Assembly: GCF_004006395.2 (NCBI RefSeq) | Contig: NZ_CP029758.2 | Coordinates: forward strand, 1,550,001 to 1,614,000 | Source: Clostridium sp. AWRP | GTDB taxonomy: Bacteria > Bacillota > Clostridia > Clostridiales > Clostridiaceae | Direction of reading: 5' to 3' | Length of the DNA: 64,000 nucleotides | Shown: one piece after another, positions 1 to 9,401 of the stretch | How positions within the stretch are numbered: position 1 is the stretch's first letter | Layout: each line of letters starts with the position of its first letter | Notes under the pieces: generated by a model | Databases searched by the model: none | What the model was told of the DNA's origin: nothing | What the model saw: the letters and a program-made list of their open reading frames with translations, nothing else | Program-made: the position numbers and the translations under genes

Positions 1-102
1 GATTCTGAATTTATTCCAGATAAAGAAATAACAACATCTATAAAGGATTATGTAAATAATGTTGATCCTGTAATGGATTATATAATTAAAGGGGATAGAT
101 AA
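1..102 (+). CDS. C-terminal end of an unidentified protein (partial)
   Basis: An open frame enters from the left edge and ends in TAA, giving 33 residues with a hydrophilic, acidic tail. It ends one base before the ATG of the ABC ATPase, so it is probably the preceding gene of the same operon. BceAB-type exporters often follow a two-component pair, but this tail has neither the C-terminal G-box of a histidine kinase nor the winged-helix end of an OmpR regulator. I do not recognise it. Confidence 0.6.
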   Translation, partial: DSEFIPDKEITTSIKDYVNNVDPVMDYIIKGDR

Positions 103-103
103 A

Positions 104-868
104 ATGAGTATAGTAATAGAAACTAAGGATTTAGGGAAAATATATGGTTCAAAAGCAGTGGCTTTTACAGCACTTCATGGTATTAATCTTAAGGTGGAGG
201 AGGGTGAATTCTTAGGGATTATGGGTCCCTCTGGAGCAGGTAAAACTACTTTGTTAAATTTACTTTCAACTATAGATGTACCAACTACGGGGAATATTAT
301 ATTTAATGGTAAGGATATAACCAAATTAAAAAATAAAGAGCTGTCATTATTTAGAAGGGATAAGATAGGTTTTATTTTTCAAGATTTTAATTTGCTGGAT
401 ACTATGACTGTAGAAGACAATATAGCTCTGCCTTTAGCATTATCTAAGGTAAATCATAAAGAAATACAAAATAAGGTTAAACAATTAAGTGAGTTTTTTG
501 GAATTGATAGGCACTTGAAAAATTATCCATATGAGCTTTCAGGAGGGCAAAAGCAGAGAACAGCAGCAGCAAGGGCTTTAATAACAGAGCCTTCCGTAAT
601 ATTTGCAGATGAACCTACAGGAGCTTTAGACTCCAAGTCCTCTGCAGAACTACTTCAATGCTTGAGCAGCATGAATGAAAAGTTCAATAAAACAGTAATA
701 ATGGTAACCCATGATGTTTTTGCAGCAAGTTACTGCAAGAGAATATTATTTATAAAAGATGGAAAAATTCATGCCAGAATTGATAAAAATGAATCAAGAA
801 AGGAATTTTTTCAAAGAATAATTGAAATGCTGGCCGCTTTGGGAGGTGCAGTTAATGAACTCCTTTAG
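104..868 (+). CDS. ABC transporter ATP-binding protein, BceA/LolD-type
   Basis: This 254-residue nucleotide-binding subunit has a Walker A (GPSGAGKT, about residue 41), an LSGGQ signature (LSGGQKQR, about 145) and a Walker B (VIFADEP, about 165). It belongs to the MacB/LolD/BceA class of MacEL-type exporters. The next gene is an FtsX-like permease whose start overlaps it by 14 bases, so the two are translationally coupled and form one complex at the cytoplasmic face of the membrane. In Firmicutes such pairs often confer resistance to cell-wall-active peptides. That substrate is inferred from the family and not shown here, because no BceRS-type sensor pair is visible. Confidence 0.93.
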   Translation: MSIVIETKDLGKIYGSKAVAFTALHGINLKVEEGEFLGIMGPSGAGKTTLLNLLSTIDVPTTGNIIFNGKDITKLKNKELSLFRRDKIGFIFQDFNLLDTMTVEDNIALPLALSKVNHKEIQNKVKQLSEFFGIDRHLKNYPYELSGGQKQRTAAARALITEPSVIFADEPTGALDSKSSAELLQCLSSMNEKFNKTVIMVTHDVFAASYCKRILFIKDGKIHARIDKNESRKEFFQRIIEMLAALGGAVNELL

Positions 869-2741
869 TATAGCCTACAATAATTTTAAACATAATATAA
901 AAACTTATGCTTTAAACCTTATGGCAATGATTTTTTCTGTGGCAGTTTATTATAATTTTATAGCTTTAAATGATAATCCACAAATTGTTCAAATTAATGA
1001 AATTATGAATATTGTTAGATCTGCATCAACTTCAACAGCAGTACTGCTTCTTGTATTTTTAGTATTTTTCATTTGGTATTCAAATTCCTTTTTTCTAAAG
1101 CAAAAGAAAAAAGAAATAGGAATTTATGCTTTTATGGGCATTGATAATTATAAAATAGGATTAATTTATGCCTTAGAAGGATTTTTACAAGGACTTCTAT
1201 CTATAGTCATTGGCAGTTTTATTGGAATATTATTTTCAAAACTATTTATAATGCTTTTATGCAAAGTTGCTTTTTTAGATGTAAAAATAAACTTTTTTGT
1301 ATCAGTACATGCGCTTATTGAAACAATTATTACATTTTTAATTATATTTTTTATAATTTCAGTTTTAGGTTATTTTAATATAGTAAGAAGTAAATTAATA
1401 GATTTATTTAATGCTTCAAGAAGGCAGGAAGGACTTCCTAAGTTAAGTAAGTTTAAAGCAGCAGCTTCAATCATAATAATTTTAATAGCATATGGTATGT
1501 GCATAAGCTTGCCCAAATTAGCGGTAATTGGCAGCGTTCCTATTATAACTATAATGATTATTTTTGCAACTTACTGGCTTTTTGGTTCTTTCTTTTCAAT
1601 GATAATGAGATATATTTTAGATAAAAAACAAATTTTATATAATGGTACAAACATTGTAAGCATATCCAATATTGTTTTTAGAATTAAAGGAAATTACAAA
1701 ACCCTTGCAACTATTGCTATTTTGATTGCATCAGCAATTACAGCCTTAGGAACAGCAGCTTCAATTAAATATAATACAAAAATAGAATTGGATCTTCCTT
1801 ATTCTTTTACTTATATATTAGATGGCAACACAGGAGATGAAATTGAACCTAAAGTTAATAAGTATATTACTTCAGCAAATCACAATATTTTATTAAAGGA
1901 AAAAGTCAATTTTATTTTTGTAAATAAGTTCAAAATTGATAAAAACCTTTCAGAAGATGAATTTATGGTAGTTAAAGCTTCTGACTTTAAAAAGATAACA
2001 AAAGATTTAAAGGTTAAAGATGCAGAAGGAATTTTACAAAAATCAGAACTTAAAAGTGGTGAGGTAATTTATGTACAAAGACCTAAAACCCTTGTACAAG
2101 CAAGTAAAATAAAAAACATTGAGATTAGCAATTTAAAGTATAATGTAAAAATGGATTTAAAAACACCTTTATTTGGTGGAATAATAAATGATCCTTGTTT
2201 AGTAGTAAATGATAAAGATTATGAAATAATAAAGAGCAATTTTAAGGAAAGCAAATTTTATGGGATTATAGTAAATGATCAGAAAAATACATTAGATTTA
2301 TCTGCAAAGCTAAGAACTATAAGAGTTTTAGACAATAACTTATATTCCTATGCTCAAAAATATAGATCTGGGTATGAAGCTTATGGAGTTATTTTCTTTA
2401 TGGGATGTTTTTTAGCACTTGTTTTTGTAGTAGCTACAGGAAGCATTATTCATTTTAAAATTTTAAGTGAAGCCTATATGGACAAGGAAAAATATAAAAT
2501 TTTATTGAAAATTGGAATGACGGAAAGAGAACTAAAAAGTACTATTTCAAAACAAACAGCAGTATATTTCATCTTGCCTTTGCTTGTAGGTGTAATTCAC
2601 AGTTCATTTGGTATAGTGATATTGAGCAGGTTAATGGATTGCAATTTATTATTGCCTACAGCTGTAAGTGTTGCGACTTTCATTGTAATTTATGGGATGT
2701 TTTATATTTTTACATTGGGTAAGTTTAGAAAAGTTATTTAA
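855..2741 (+). CDS. FtsX-like ABC permease, BceB-type
   Basis: I place the start at the ATG at 855, seven bases after a GGGAGGT site, and not at the upstream ATG at 822, which lies inside the ATPase gene. The protein has 628 residues. Several N-terminal membrane helices are followed by a hydrophilic domain of roughly 200 residues (about 310-510), which is probably extracytoplasmic, and then by three C-terminal helices. This is the BceB layout, in which the large extracellular domain binds the peptide antibiotic or signals to a kinase. It overlaps and is coupled to the ATPase gene and is followed by an A+T-rich terminator. Confidence 0.88.
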   Translation: MNSFSIAYNNFKHNIKTYALNLMAMIFSVAVYYNFIALNDNPQIVQINEIMNIVRSASTSTAVLLLVFLVFFIWYSNSFFLKQKKKEIGIYAFMGIDNYKIGLIYALEGFLQGLLSIVIGSFIGILFSKLFIMLLCKVAFLDVKINFFVSVHALIETIITFLIIFFIISVLGYFNIVRSKLIDLFNASRRQEGLPKLSKFKAAASIIIILIAYGMCISLPKLAVIGSVPIITIMIIFATYWLFGSFFSMIMRYILDKKQILYNGTNIVSISNIVFRIKGNYKTLATIAILIASAITALGTAASIKYNTKIELDLPYSFTYILDGNTGDEIEPKVNKYITSANHNILLKEKVNFIFVNKFKIDKNLSEDEFMVVKASDFKKITKDLKVKDAEGILQKSELKSGEVIYVQRPKTLVQASKIKNIEISNLKYNVKMDLKTPLFGGIINDPCLVVNDKDYEIIKSNFKESKFYGIIVNDQKNTLDLSAKLRTIRVLDNNLYSYAQKYRSGYEAYGVIFFMGCFLALVFVVATGSIIHFKILSEAYMDKEKYKILLKIGMTERELKSTISKQTAVYFILPLLVGVIHSSFGIVILSRLMDCNLLLPTAVSVATFIVIYGMFYIFTLGKFRKVI

Positions 2742-2786
2742 GTTAGCTTACTATTTATATGGTAGACGGGGTGAATAAATATATTT

Positions 2787-2828
2787 AAATTGTATAGTGA
2801 TTTATGTAAAATTGCTATACAATTTTTA
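2787..2828 (+). terminator. Rho-independent terminator of the ABC operon
   Basis: An 11-bp perfect stem (2787-2797 pairing with 2815-2825) with a 17-nt loop runs into a T tract. It lies about 45 bases after the permease stop. Confidence 0.7.
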
Positions 2829-2836
2829 TATTAAAT

Positions 2837-2977
2837 ATGAAGGATAAATATAATATAAAATTTGCATATATTTTTGCTTCACAAGCAACAGAGGAAGCTT
2901 CAGAAAATAGTGATGTAGACATAGTCATATATTTAAGTGGATTTGCAATAAATCTGTTTATAGTTCTTTTTATGTGA
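2837..2977 (+). pseudogene. Fragment of a MNT-type nucleotidyltransferase
   Basis: A 46-codon frame beginning at an ATG encodes a recognisable nucleotidyltransferase core. It contains YIFASQATEEA followed by SDVDIVI, matching the family pattern (G)S-x-A-x-G-x-A...SD-x-D. The usual glycine of the GS motif is alanine, and the frame then drifts into unrelated hydrophobic sequence and stops. The intact proteins are about 100-140 residues and are often paired with HEPN toxins. No HEPN partner is seen, so this is a decayed remnant. The identification rests on one motif. Confidence 0.5.
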
Positions 2978-3070
2978 GTATTTGTTTAAATAGGCTGAGT
3001 TGTAGGATATAATAAAGTAAGAAATTGTTTTTTGTTTTTTGAAAATGATTGTAGATATGGAAGTGATAAT

Positions 3071-4744
3071 GTGAATTTTAAACCATTACCAATAGGTATA
3101 GATAATTTTGAAATGCTAATAACTAGAGATTATTATTATGTTGATAAAACATTACTTATCAAAGATTTAATAGATAGCAAAGCTTCTGTAAATTTGTTTA
3201 CAAGGCCAAGAAGGTTTGGAAAAACTTTAAATATGAGTATGCTGCAGTATTTCTTTGAAAATAGTGAAAAAGACAATTCTTATTTATTTGAGAATTTAAA
3301 TATAATGAAAGCAGGAGAAAAATACTTATCACATATGGGGAAATATCCTGTAATAAACATTTCATTAAAATCTACAAAGCAGCCAACCTTTGAATTAGCA
3401 CTAAAGTGTATTAAGGATGAACTTGTAGATGAATTTAGGCGTCATGATTACATTTTAAAAAGTGATAAATTAAGCAAAGAAAAAGAAGAATATGAAAGAA
3501 TAGAAAGAAAAGAGTTTGGTGAAGAACTTTATATAACAGCACTAAAATTTTTATCACAGTGTTTAGAAAAATATTATGATAAGAAAGTAATAATACTTAT
3601 AGATGAATATGATGTGCCTCTTGAAAATGCATTCTTTGAAGGATTTTATGATAGGATGATTAAATTTATAAGGTCTCTTTTTGAATCCGCATTAAAAACA
3701 AATGTTTCCTTAGAATTTGCAGTGGTAACAGGCTGTCTAAGGATTTCAAAGGAGATTATTTTTACAGGACTAAATAATTTAGAAATTATATCCATATTGA
3801 GTGAATATTATGATGAGTATTTTGGATTTACTCAAGAGGAAGTGAGTAAAATTCTAGAAGACTATGGACTTAGTGAAAAGGAAGAATTAACTAAGGAGTG
3901 GTACAATGGATATATTTTTGGTAATGCTGAGGTATATAATCCCTGGAGTGTTGTAAAATTTGTGAAGGATTTGTATAAAAATAAAAACGCATTTCCATCC
4001 TCCTATTGGGCAAATACCAGTTCCAACAGTATAGTTAAAAGCTTAATAGAAAGGTCAGACTCTAAAACTAAGCAGGAGATAGAATTATTAGTTGAGGGCA
4101 AAACTATAGAAAAACCTATTCATGAAGATATAACCTATGATGAAATTTATGATAGCATGGATAACTTATGGAACTTCATGTTTTTTACTGGATATTTGAA
4201 AAAAGTAAGCGAAAGAATGGATAATGAAGATAAACGTTATTTAGAATTGAGTATACCAAATAGAGAAGTTAAATATATTTTTAGAACTAAAGTCTTAAAG
4301 TGGTTCGAAGATAAGGTAAAAGCAAAAGATTTAAGTAAACTATATAATGGCATAATAAATGGAGAGCCTGAAATTTTTGAAGAAGAATTAGGAAGATTGC
4401 TTATGGAGACTATAAGTTTCAATGATGCTTATGAAAATTTTTATCATGGCTTTGTTGTAGGAGCTTTAGCTAATATGCATGATTATATTGTAAAATCCAA
4501 CAGAGAAGGTGGAACGGGACGCAGTGACTTATTTATAAAATCTGTGTCTAAAAGGGGAGTAGCAATAGTTATCGAATTTAAAATAGCCAAAAGCATTGAT
4601 GATTTAGAAAAAAGAGCAGAGGACGCATTAGATCAAATTGAAAATAAAGGTTATGATATGGAACTTAAAAGCGAAGGCTATAAAAATATTATAAGGTACG
4701 GTATAAGCTTTTATGAGAAAGACTGCTATATAAAAATGAAATAA
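3071..4744 (+). CDS. AAA-ATPase-like / PD-(D/E)XK nuclease family protein
   Basis: This belongs to the large family with an N-terminal AAA-ATPase-like domain (PF09820) and a C-terminal PD-(D/E)XK-like domain (PF08011), common in clostridia and Bacteroides. The start is chosen as GTG 3071, with GGAAGTG six bases upstream, because relatives begin just before the KPLPIGID motif. A possible TTG at 3032 would add 13 residues. The protein has 557 residues. Visible features are the P-loop-like RPRRFGKT, LIDEYDVPL as Walker B, and a C-terminal nuclease-like block (GRSDLFI, then VIEFKIAK). Function is unknown. Such genes behave as multicopy accessory elements, and a fragment of a relative lies at 19234-19371. 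Confidence 0.85.
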   Translation: MNFKPLPIGIDNFEMLITRDYYYVDKTLLIKDLIDSKASVNLFTRPRRFGKTLNMSMLQYFFENSEKDNSYLFENLNIMKAGEKYLSHMGKYPVINISLKSTKQPTFELALKCIKDELVDEFRRHDYILKSDKLSKEKEEYERIERKEFGEELYITALKFLSQCLEKYYDKKVIILIDEYDVPLENAFFEGFYDRMIKFIRSLFESALKTNVSLEFAVVTGCLRISKEIIFTGLNNLEIISILSEYYDEYFGFTQEEVSKILEDYGLSEKEELTKEWYNGYIFGNAEVYNPWSVVKFVKDLYKNKNAFPSSYWANTSSNSIVKSLIERSDSKTKQEIELLVEGKTIEKPIHEDITYDEIYDSMDNLWNFMFFTGYLKKVSERMDNEDKRYLELSIPNREVKYIFRTKVLKWFEDKVKAKDLSKLYNGIINGEPEIFEEELGRLLMETISFNDAYENFYHGFVVGALANMHDYIVKSNREGGTGRSDLFIKSVSKRGVAIVIEFKIAKSIDDLEKRAEDALDQIENKGYDMELKSEGYKNIIRYGISFYEKDCYIKMK

Positions 4745-4748
4745 AAAA

Positions 4749-4798
4749 GGGGCTGTCGCATTAGCATAAAAATTTATGTTAATGCGACAGCGTTTTTT
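4749..4798. repeat. Long hairpin; terminator and probable IS end
   Basis: A 12-bp perfect stem (4752-4763 with 4780-4791), extendable through a G-U pair to about 19 bp, is followed by seven T residues, so it can terminate the gene ending at 4744. The GGGGCTGTCGCA start resembles the terminal inverted repeat of IS1182-family elements. A transposase remnant of that type lies next to it, so it may be the surviving element end. Confidence 0.65.
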
Positions 4799-4925
4799 TA
4801 ACATTTTATAGAAATTTATATGATGATTTAAAGCAAAATAAGCTTGATAACTAAAAAATGATGCAGTTTAATAAGCCCTCGATATTAAGACTTTTTTTAT
4901 TTAGGGAATCTTTAAAATTTTAAAA

Positions 4926-5306
4926 TTAAGCACTCTTTTTAAGTTGAAAAAGATGTGTCCCTGTTCTGGCTGACTGAATTTTATTATGGAGCTTATTTAT
5001 ATTATGTGCCATCGCTAAAAGAATATTTTCCACCAAAATATTCTTTTTACCTTTACTTAGATATCTACGAAATCCCATATCCTGTTTTATCTCTGCAAAA
5101 GAACCTTCGGCTTGGATACTTCTATTCATTCTTAACTCGCAGCCTTCTTCACTTACAATTCTTTCAAGATTCTCTTTGCGAAGTATGTTGAACAGCTTTG
5201 AAGTTTCAAGACTTTTTACTCTTTCTTCTAATGGAATTTTACAGTTATATCCTTTTATACATGTGAAGATTGCAGTAACTGTAAATATAAGAGTAAATGT
5301 ATCTAG
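4926..5306 (-). pseudogene. C-terminal remnant of an IS1182-family transposase
   Basis: Reading the minus strand from 5306 to the stop at 4926, the frame is open for about 126 codons. It matches the end of IS1182-type transposases: a CxxxxxC segment, then SEEGCELR, RSIQAEGSF, the MGFRRYLSKGK block and HNINKLHNKI. Catalytic DDE residues upstream are missing, because the frame is closed by a stop at 5307-5309 and unrelated promoter sequence follows. The only ATG in the frame is at 5129. This is a dead, 5'-truncated copy with one retained end, and its boundary coincides with the start of the defence-like operon. Confidence 0.85.
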
Positions 5307-5315
5307 TTACTGGTC

Positions 5316-5344
5316 TTGAATACATTTTGAAATAATAGTATAAT
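5316..5344 (+). promoter_or_regulatory. Sigma-A promoter of the radical SAM/helicase operon
   Basis: TTGAAT (5316-5321) and TATAAT (5339-5344) are separated by exactly 17 bases. The pair lies just outside the IS remnant and about 50 bases upstream of the ATG at 5393, so the operon has its own promoter. Confidence 0.75.
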
Positions 5345-5345
5345 A

Positions 5346-5377
5346 TTTATTGATCGAAAAAATGTTCGATAAATAAA
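5346..5377. promoter_or_regulatory. 13-bp inverted repeat, operator-like
   Basis: The arms 5346-5358 and 5365-5377 are inverted repeats with one mismatch in 13 and a six-base centre (core ATCGAA/TTCGAT). They directly follow the -10 box and cover the expected transcription start, the normal place for a repressor operator. A 5' leader hairpin is the alternative. No obvious DNA-binding regulator is encoded in the operon. Confidence 0.6.
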
Positions 5378-5392
5378 TAATGGAGAAAAAAG

Positions 5393-7273
5393 ATGAAGAT
5401 AGGAATAATAGATGCAGATTTAATGGATAATGGAACTAGACATCCCAATCTCGCTTTAATGAAAATTGCAGGATATTATAAGGATAAAGGAAATGAAGTA
5501 AAATTAGTGTATAAATCTTATAGTGAAGTAAAAGAGTACGATGTAATCTATATGTCAAAGGTATTTACATTTACGAAGGTACCAGAATGGATTTTGGGCT
5601 TGGACAACGTACATATTGGAGGTACAGGATTTTTTGAAGATGGTGGTGAAAATTTGCCTGATGAGATAGAGCATCATATGCCTTATTATGATTTGTATAA
5701 GGAATATGTTGAAGAAGAAATAGACAAAGGGAGAAGTAGGACTAATTTTGCGGATTACTTAGAATATTCTATTGGATTTACTACTAGGGGGTGCTTTAGG
5801 AAATGTTCGTTTTGTGTTAACAAAAAATATGATCATGTAGAGCGCCATTCATCAGTGAGTGAATTTTTAGATGAAACTAGACCATATATATATTTGTGGG
5901 ATGATAATATTTTGGCATATCCACAGTGGCGAGAGGTTATTACAGAGCTTCAAGAAACCGGCCGGCAGTTTCAATTTAGACAGGGAATTGATTTAAGGCT
6001 CATGACTGACGAAAAAGCTAAAGTATTTAACTTAGTGCACTATCAGGGAGATTTTATATTTGCGTTTGATCATGTTGAAGATAGGGAGTTGATATCCGAG
6101 AAGGTACAATTATGGAAACGGTATTCTTCAAGGGTATGCAAAATGTATGTGCTAAGTGGATATGATTCACAAGATGAGAAGGATATAGCAAATGTATTTG
6201 CAAGAATAAATATTTTAATGAAATATGGAAGCATACCATATATTATGCGTTATGAGGATTACAAAGCAAGTAAATTTAGAAGTATGTATGTGGAATTAGC
6301 TAGATGGTGTAATCAACCGCAGTTCTTCAAAAAAAAATCATTTAGGGAGTTTTGCATAGCTAATCAAGAGTATAAAAAGAACCAAGATTCAAATTGTGCT
6401 GCATACCAGACAATGATCGATTTTGAAAGAGAATTTCCCGATATTGCAGGTAAATATTTTGATCTAAAATTTGAAAATGAGAATATATACAAGGTACAAT
6501 ATGGTTATGGAAGAAAATATGCAAATAAGCCACAATGTAAGTATTGTAAGACAAGTGGTAGTTGCTGGGAAAGGTTTATAGGTAGCAACAAGGATAAAGA
6601 ATTTTTAAAATTGTATTTTACAAAAGAAATAGATCTTCTATGTCTTGATTATCCTAATGCAGAATGTAATTTTGATGGCTATGATGCTGCAAGATATGTG
6701 TTAGATGTTATCAAAAGAAATTCAGTAGATCAGATAATAGAATGTCTAATTGATGCTAAAAATAGAGAGCCTGTATCTGCAAATAATATTCCTCAATATA
6801 GTAATATTGAGGATGCGTTTTATAGCTTAGTTAATATTTTAATGCAATTTAAGAAAGAAACTATTGGGTTTGAAAATATAGGATACTATTTGGAAAGAAA
6901 GGATAGGCCAGATAAAAAATCAGATAGTGCTTTAAAAAAATATGGAGAAAATCATACTAAGCTAGCATGCTTATTAGACCTAGTTCACATTACTAAAAAT
7001 GGAATACGCTCAGATATAAGAATAACTAAAATGGGAGAACTTTATAGTAAACTTTCTAGGAAAGAGCAGGAAGATATAGCAATAAAGTTGTGCTTAAGAA
7101 TACCAATTGTTCAAAATAGATTTGTGGAAGATAAGAAAATTGATACCATCGACAGAGATTTTAAAATTTTATCTAAAAAAACTCAAAAAAGAAGAAGATC
7201 TAATGTCCTAAATATGGTAAAATTGATCTTAGAAAGAAGCACTATATATAATACGAGATATTTTATGATTTAA
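5393..7273 (+). CDS. Radical SAM protein with winged-helix-like C-terminus
   Basis: This is the first gene of a five-gene operon, 626 residues, with ATG and an upstream GGAG. The N-terminus (IGIIDADL...HPNLALMKIAGYY) resembles a degenerate B12-binding-like Rossmann domain. The canonical cluster motif CFRKCSFC (C134, C138, C141) shows a SAM-binding [4Fe-4S] radical enzyme core to about residue 330. A second cysteine group (CKYCKTSGSC, near 385) could hold another cluster. The last roughly 130 residues look like a helical winged-helix module, with a T-x-x-RRRSN block near 605 like those in restriction-associated proteins. The substrate is unknown. Its place before a helicase/nuclease and a DndD-like ATPase suggests nucleic-acid modification or nucleotide chemistry, which is inference. 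Confidence 0.85.
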   Translation: MKIGIIDADLMDNGTRHPNLALMKIAGYYKDKGNEVKLVYKSYSEVKEYDVIYMSKVFTFTKVPEWILGLDNVHIGGTGFFEDGGENLPDEIEHHMPYYDLYKEYVEEEIDKGRSRTNFADYLEYSIGFTTRGCFRKCSFCVNKKYDHVERHSSVSEFLDETRPYIYLWDDNILAYPQWREVITELQETGRQFQFRQGIDLRLMTDEKAKVFNLVHYQGDFIFAFDHVEDRELISEKVQLWKRYSSRVCKMYVLSGYDSQDEKDIANVFARINILMKYGSIPYIMRYEDYKASKFRSMYVELARWCNQPQFFKKKSFREFCIANQEYKKNQDSNCAAYQTMIDFEREFPDIAGKYFDLKFENENIYKVQYGYGRKYANKPQCKYCKTSGSCWERFIGSNKDKEFLKLYFTKEIDLLCLDYPNAECNFDGYDAARYVLDVIKRNSVDQIIECLIDAKNREPVSANNIPQYSNIEDAFYSLVNILMQFKKETIGFENIGYYLERKDRPDKKSDSALKKYGENHTKLACLLDLVHITKNGIRSDIRITKMGELYSKLSRKEQEDIAIKLCLRIPIVQNRFVEDKKIDTIDRDFKILSKKTQKRRRSNVLNMVKLILERSTIYNTRYFMI

Positions 7274-7293
7274 TGTAGAAGGTGTGATATATT

Positions 7294-9396
7294 TTGAGCT
7301 TTAATAATATTGATATTAAGTCCAGCTATGAAACAGGCCAAGATGATCTTATTCAGGAATTCTATGTGCCTGTTTTAGAAAATGCAGTTAGTTATGACCG
7401 TATAGCTGGATTTTTTTCGTCTTCATGTTTAGCTATATCAGCTAAAGGAATTGTGGGCTTGATCAAAAATGGTGGAAAGATGAGAATAATTGCATGCCCT
7501 AAGATAAATCAAAATGATGTTAATGCGATTTATTTGGCGACTGAAAATCCTGAAAAATATTTAGAAGATAATTTATTAAATGAGTTACAAATATGTGAAG
7601 ACGTATTTGAGCAACAACATGTAAATGCATTAGGATGGTTAGTAGCTAAGCAATTGTTAGAAATTAAAATTGCCTTTGTATATGAAAATGGAAAACTATG
7701 TACGGGAAATGATGCGATTTTTCATCAAAAGGTAGGAATCTTGTGTGATGAAGAAGGAAATGAAATTTCTTTTAGCGGATCTATAAATGAAACTGCATCT
7801 GGATGGCTTAAAAATATAGAAGAATTTAAGGTGTTTAAATCGTGGAAAACAGAGCAAAAAGAATATATAAATTCTGATATTAAGAAATTTCATGACTTTT
7901 GGAATTCAAATAGAAAAAACGTTAAAATGTATAATTTACCTATTACAGTAAAAAAAAGGTTAATAGAGTATGCGGACAATTTTGAAATCGAAAAAATAAC
8001 TGCAAAACAATACAACAAAAATAGGAGATATAACGAGAGTCAGGAAAAGTTGAACTTATTTAATTATCAAAAGGAAGCAATCAAAAAATGGGAAAAAAAC
8101 AATCGCAAGTTATTATTTCAAATGGCGACAGGAACAGGTAAAACGAGAACGGCAATAGGATGTATTGCAGATGTTTTAAATGATGAAGATAAGGTGTTGA
8201 TCATTGTTTCCTGTCCACAAGGAACTTTATCTATGCAGTGGAAAGAGGAAATTGATAAGTTAAATTTAGGCATAGAGAAGTCATATGTTATTGATGGAAC
8301 CAATACTAAATGGAAAAGTAATTTAAAAGAGCTTATTTTAAAAAGTGAGATTAATTATTACACTAGCGTAATAGTGTATACAACACATAGAACTTGTTCT
8401 AAAAGTGAGTTTATAGAAAGCATAAATATGTGCAGTGATAGGCAAAAGATATTATTTATTGGAGATGAAGCTCATGGACTTGGGTCTGTAGTATATAGAA
8501 GAGGATTGCTAGATAGATATAATTATAGAATTGGACTTAGTGCAACTCCAAGTAGGTGGTTTGATGAAAGTGGAACTACGGTGCTGGAAAAATATTTTGG
8601 AAATGATTTGTTTGAATTTTCAATTGCGGATGCTTTAACTAAGATAAATCCATTAACTAATGAGACTTTCTTAGTTAATTATTACTATAAATTAAGCTTT
8701 GTTGATTTGGATGATCAAGAAATTGAAGAATATAAAAAGTTATCTAGTGATGTAATTAAAATGAAAAAATATGCTAAAGAATCTATTGAATATGAGAAAA
8801 GGCTGGAAAATATTTTATATAAGAGAGCTAATATTGTGAAGAATGCTAATGCTAAGTATGAAGAGCTGGAAAAAATAATTAATTTAATGAATGATGTTAA
8901 AGATACTATCATTTTTGTTTCAGATGAACAAATTGACGAAGTTTTAAGAATATTAGGTAGAAAAAAAATTGTAGCCCATAGATTGACACAAAATGAAAAA
9001 ACAATTCCAGATATTAAGTATGGCGGAAAAACAGAACGGATGGATATCATTGATAAGTTTAAAACAGGTTATTATAAGGTATTGGTAGCAATAAAATGCT
9101 TAGATGAAGGTATTGATATACCAAGTGCTAGTACAGCAATATTGATGGCAAGTAGTACTAATCCACGTGAATATGTTCAAAGAATAGGGAGGGTAATAAG
9201 GTGGGCTCCAGGGAAAACTAGAGCAAACATTTATGATATTTCTATAAGACCAAGTATAAATAGAATAGGAATTAAGGAATTAGTTCAATTTGAAAGATTA
9301 GTTATTAGTAAAGAAAGAAATCGTTTAGTTGATATTTCAACTAATGCCTTAAATAATGCGGAAGCATTGGAATTAATTAATTCAGTATTGGAGTGA
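7294..9396 (+). CDS. PLD-like nuclease / DEAH-box SF2 helicase fusion
   Basis: The 700-residue product starts at TTG with AGAAGGTG upstream. Residues 20-190 form a phospholipase-D-like domain with HQK (about 144) followed by SFSGSINE, the single H-x-K...N-E type that dimerises to make a nuclease active site. The helicase follows: MATGTGKT (about 276, motif I), GDEAHG (about 390, motif II), LSATP (motif III) and QRIGRVIR (motif VI). Such fusions occur in restriction-like and DISARM-like defence loci and probably translocate on and cut DNA. It lies 20 bases after the radical SAM gene and 5 bases before the next ORF. All key residues appear intact. Confidence 0.9.
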   Translation: MSFNNIDIKSSYETGQDDLIQEFYVPVLENAVSYDRIAGFFSSSCLAISAKGIVGLIKNGGKMRIIACPKINQNDVNAIYLATENPEKYLEDNLLNELQICEDVFEQQHVNALGWLVAKQLLEIKIAFVYENGKLCTGNDAIFHQKVGILCDEEGNEISFSGSINETASGWLKNIEEFKVFKSWKTEQKEYINSDIKKFHDFWNSNRKNVKMYNLPITVKKRLIEYADNFEIEKITAKQYNKNRRYNESQEKLNLFNYQKEAIKKWEKNNRKLLFQMATGTGKTRTAIGCIADVLNDEDKVLIIVSCPQGTLSMQWKEEIDKLNLGIEKSYVIDGTNTKWKSNLKELILKSEINYYTSVIVYTTHRTCSKSEFIESINMCSDRQKILFIGDEAHGLGSVVYRRGLLDRYNYRIGLSATPSRWFDESGTTVLEKYFGNDLFEFSIADALTKINPLTNETFLVNYYYKLSFVDLDDQEIEEYKKLSSDVIKMKKYAKESIEYEKRLENILYKRANIVKNANAKYEELEKIINLMNDVKDTIIFVSDEQIDEVLRILGRKKIVAHRLTQNEKTIPDIKYGGKTERMDIIDKFKTGYYKVLVAIKCLDEGIDIPSASTAILMASSTNPREYVQRIGRVIRWAPGKTRANIYDISIRPSINRIGIKELVQFERLVISKERNRLVDISTNALNNAEALELINSVLE

Positions 9397-9401
9397 TATA
9401 A

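Noticed and set aside
4955..5191. Plus-strand 78-codon ORF
   Set aside because: It is the antisense shadow of the IS1182-like transposase remnant, which has clear family motifs on the other strand.
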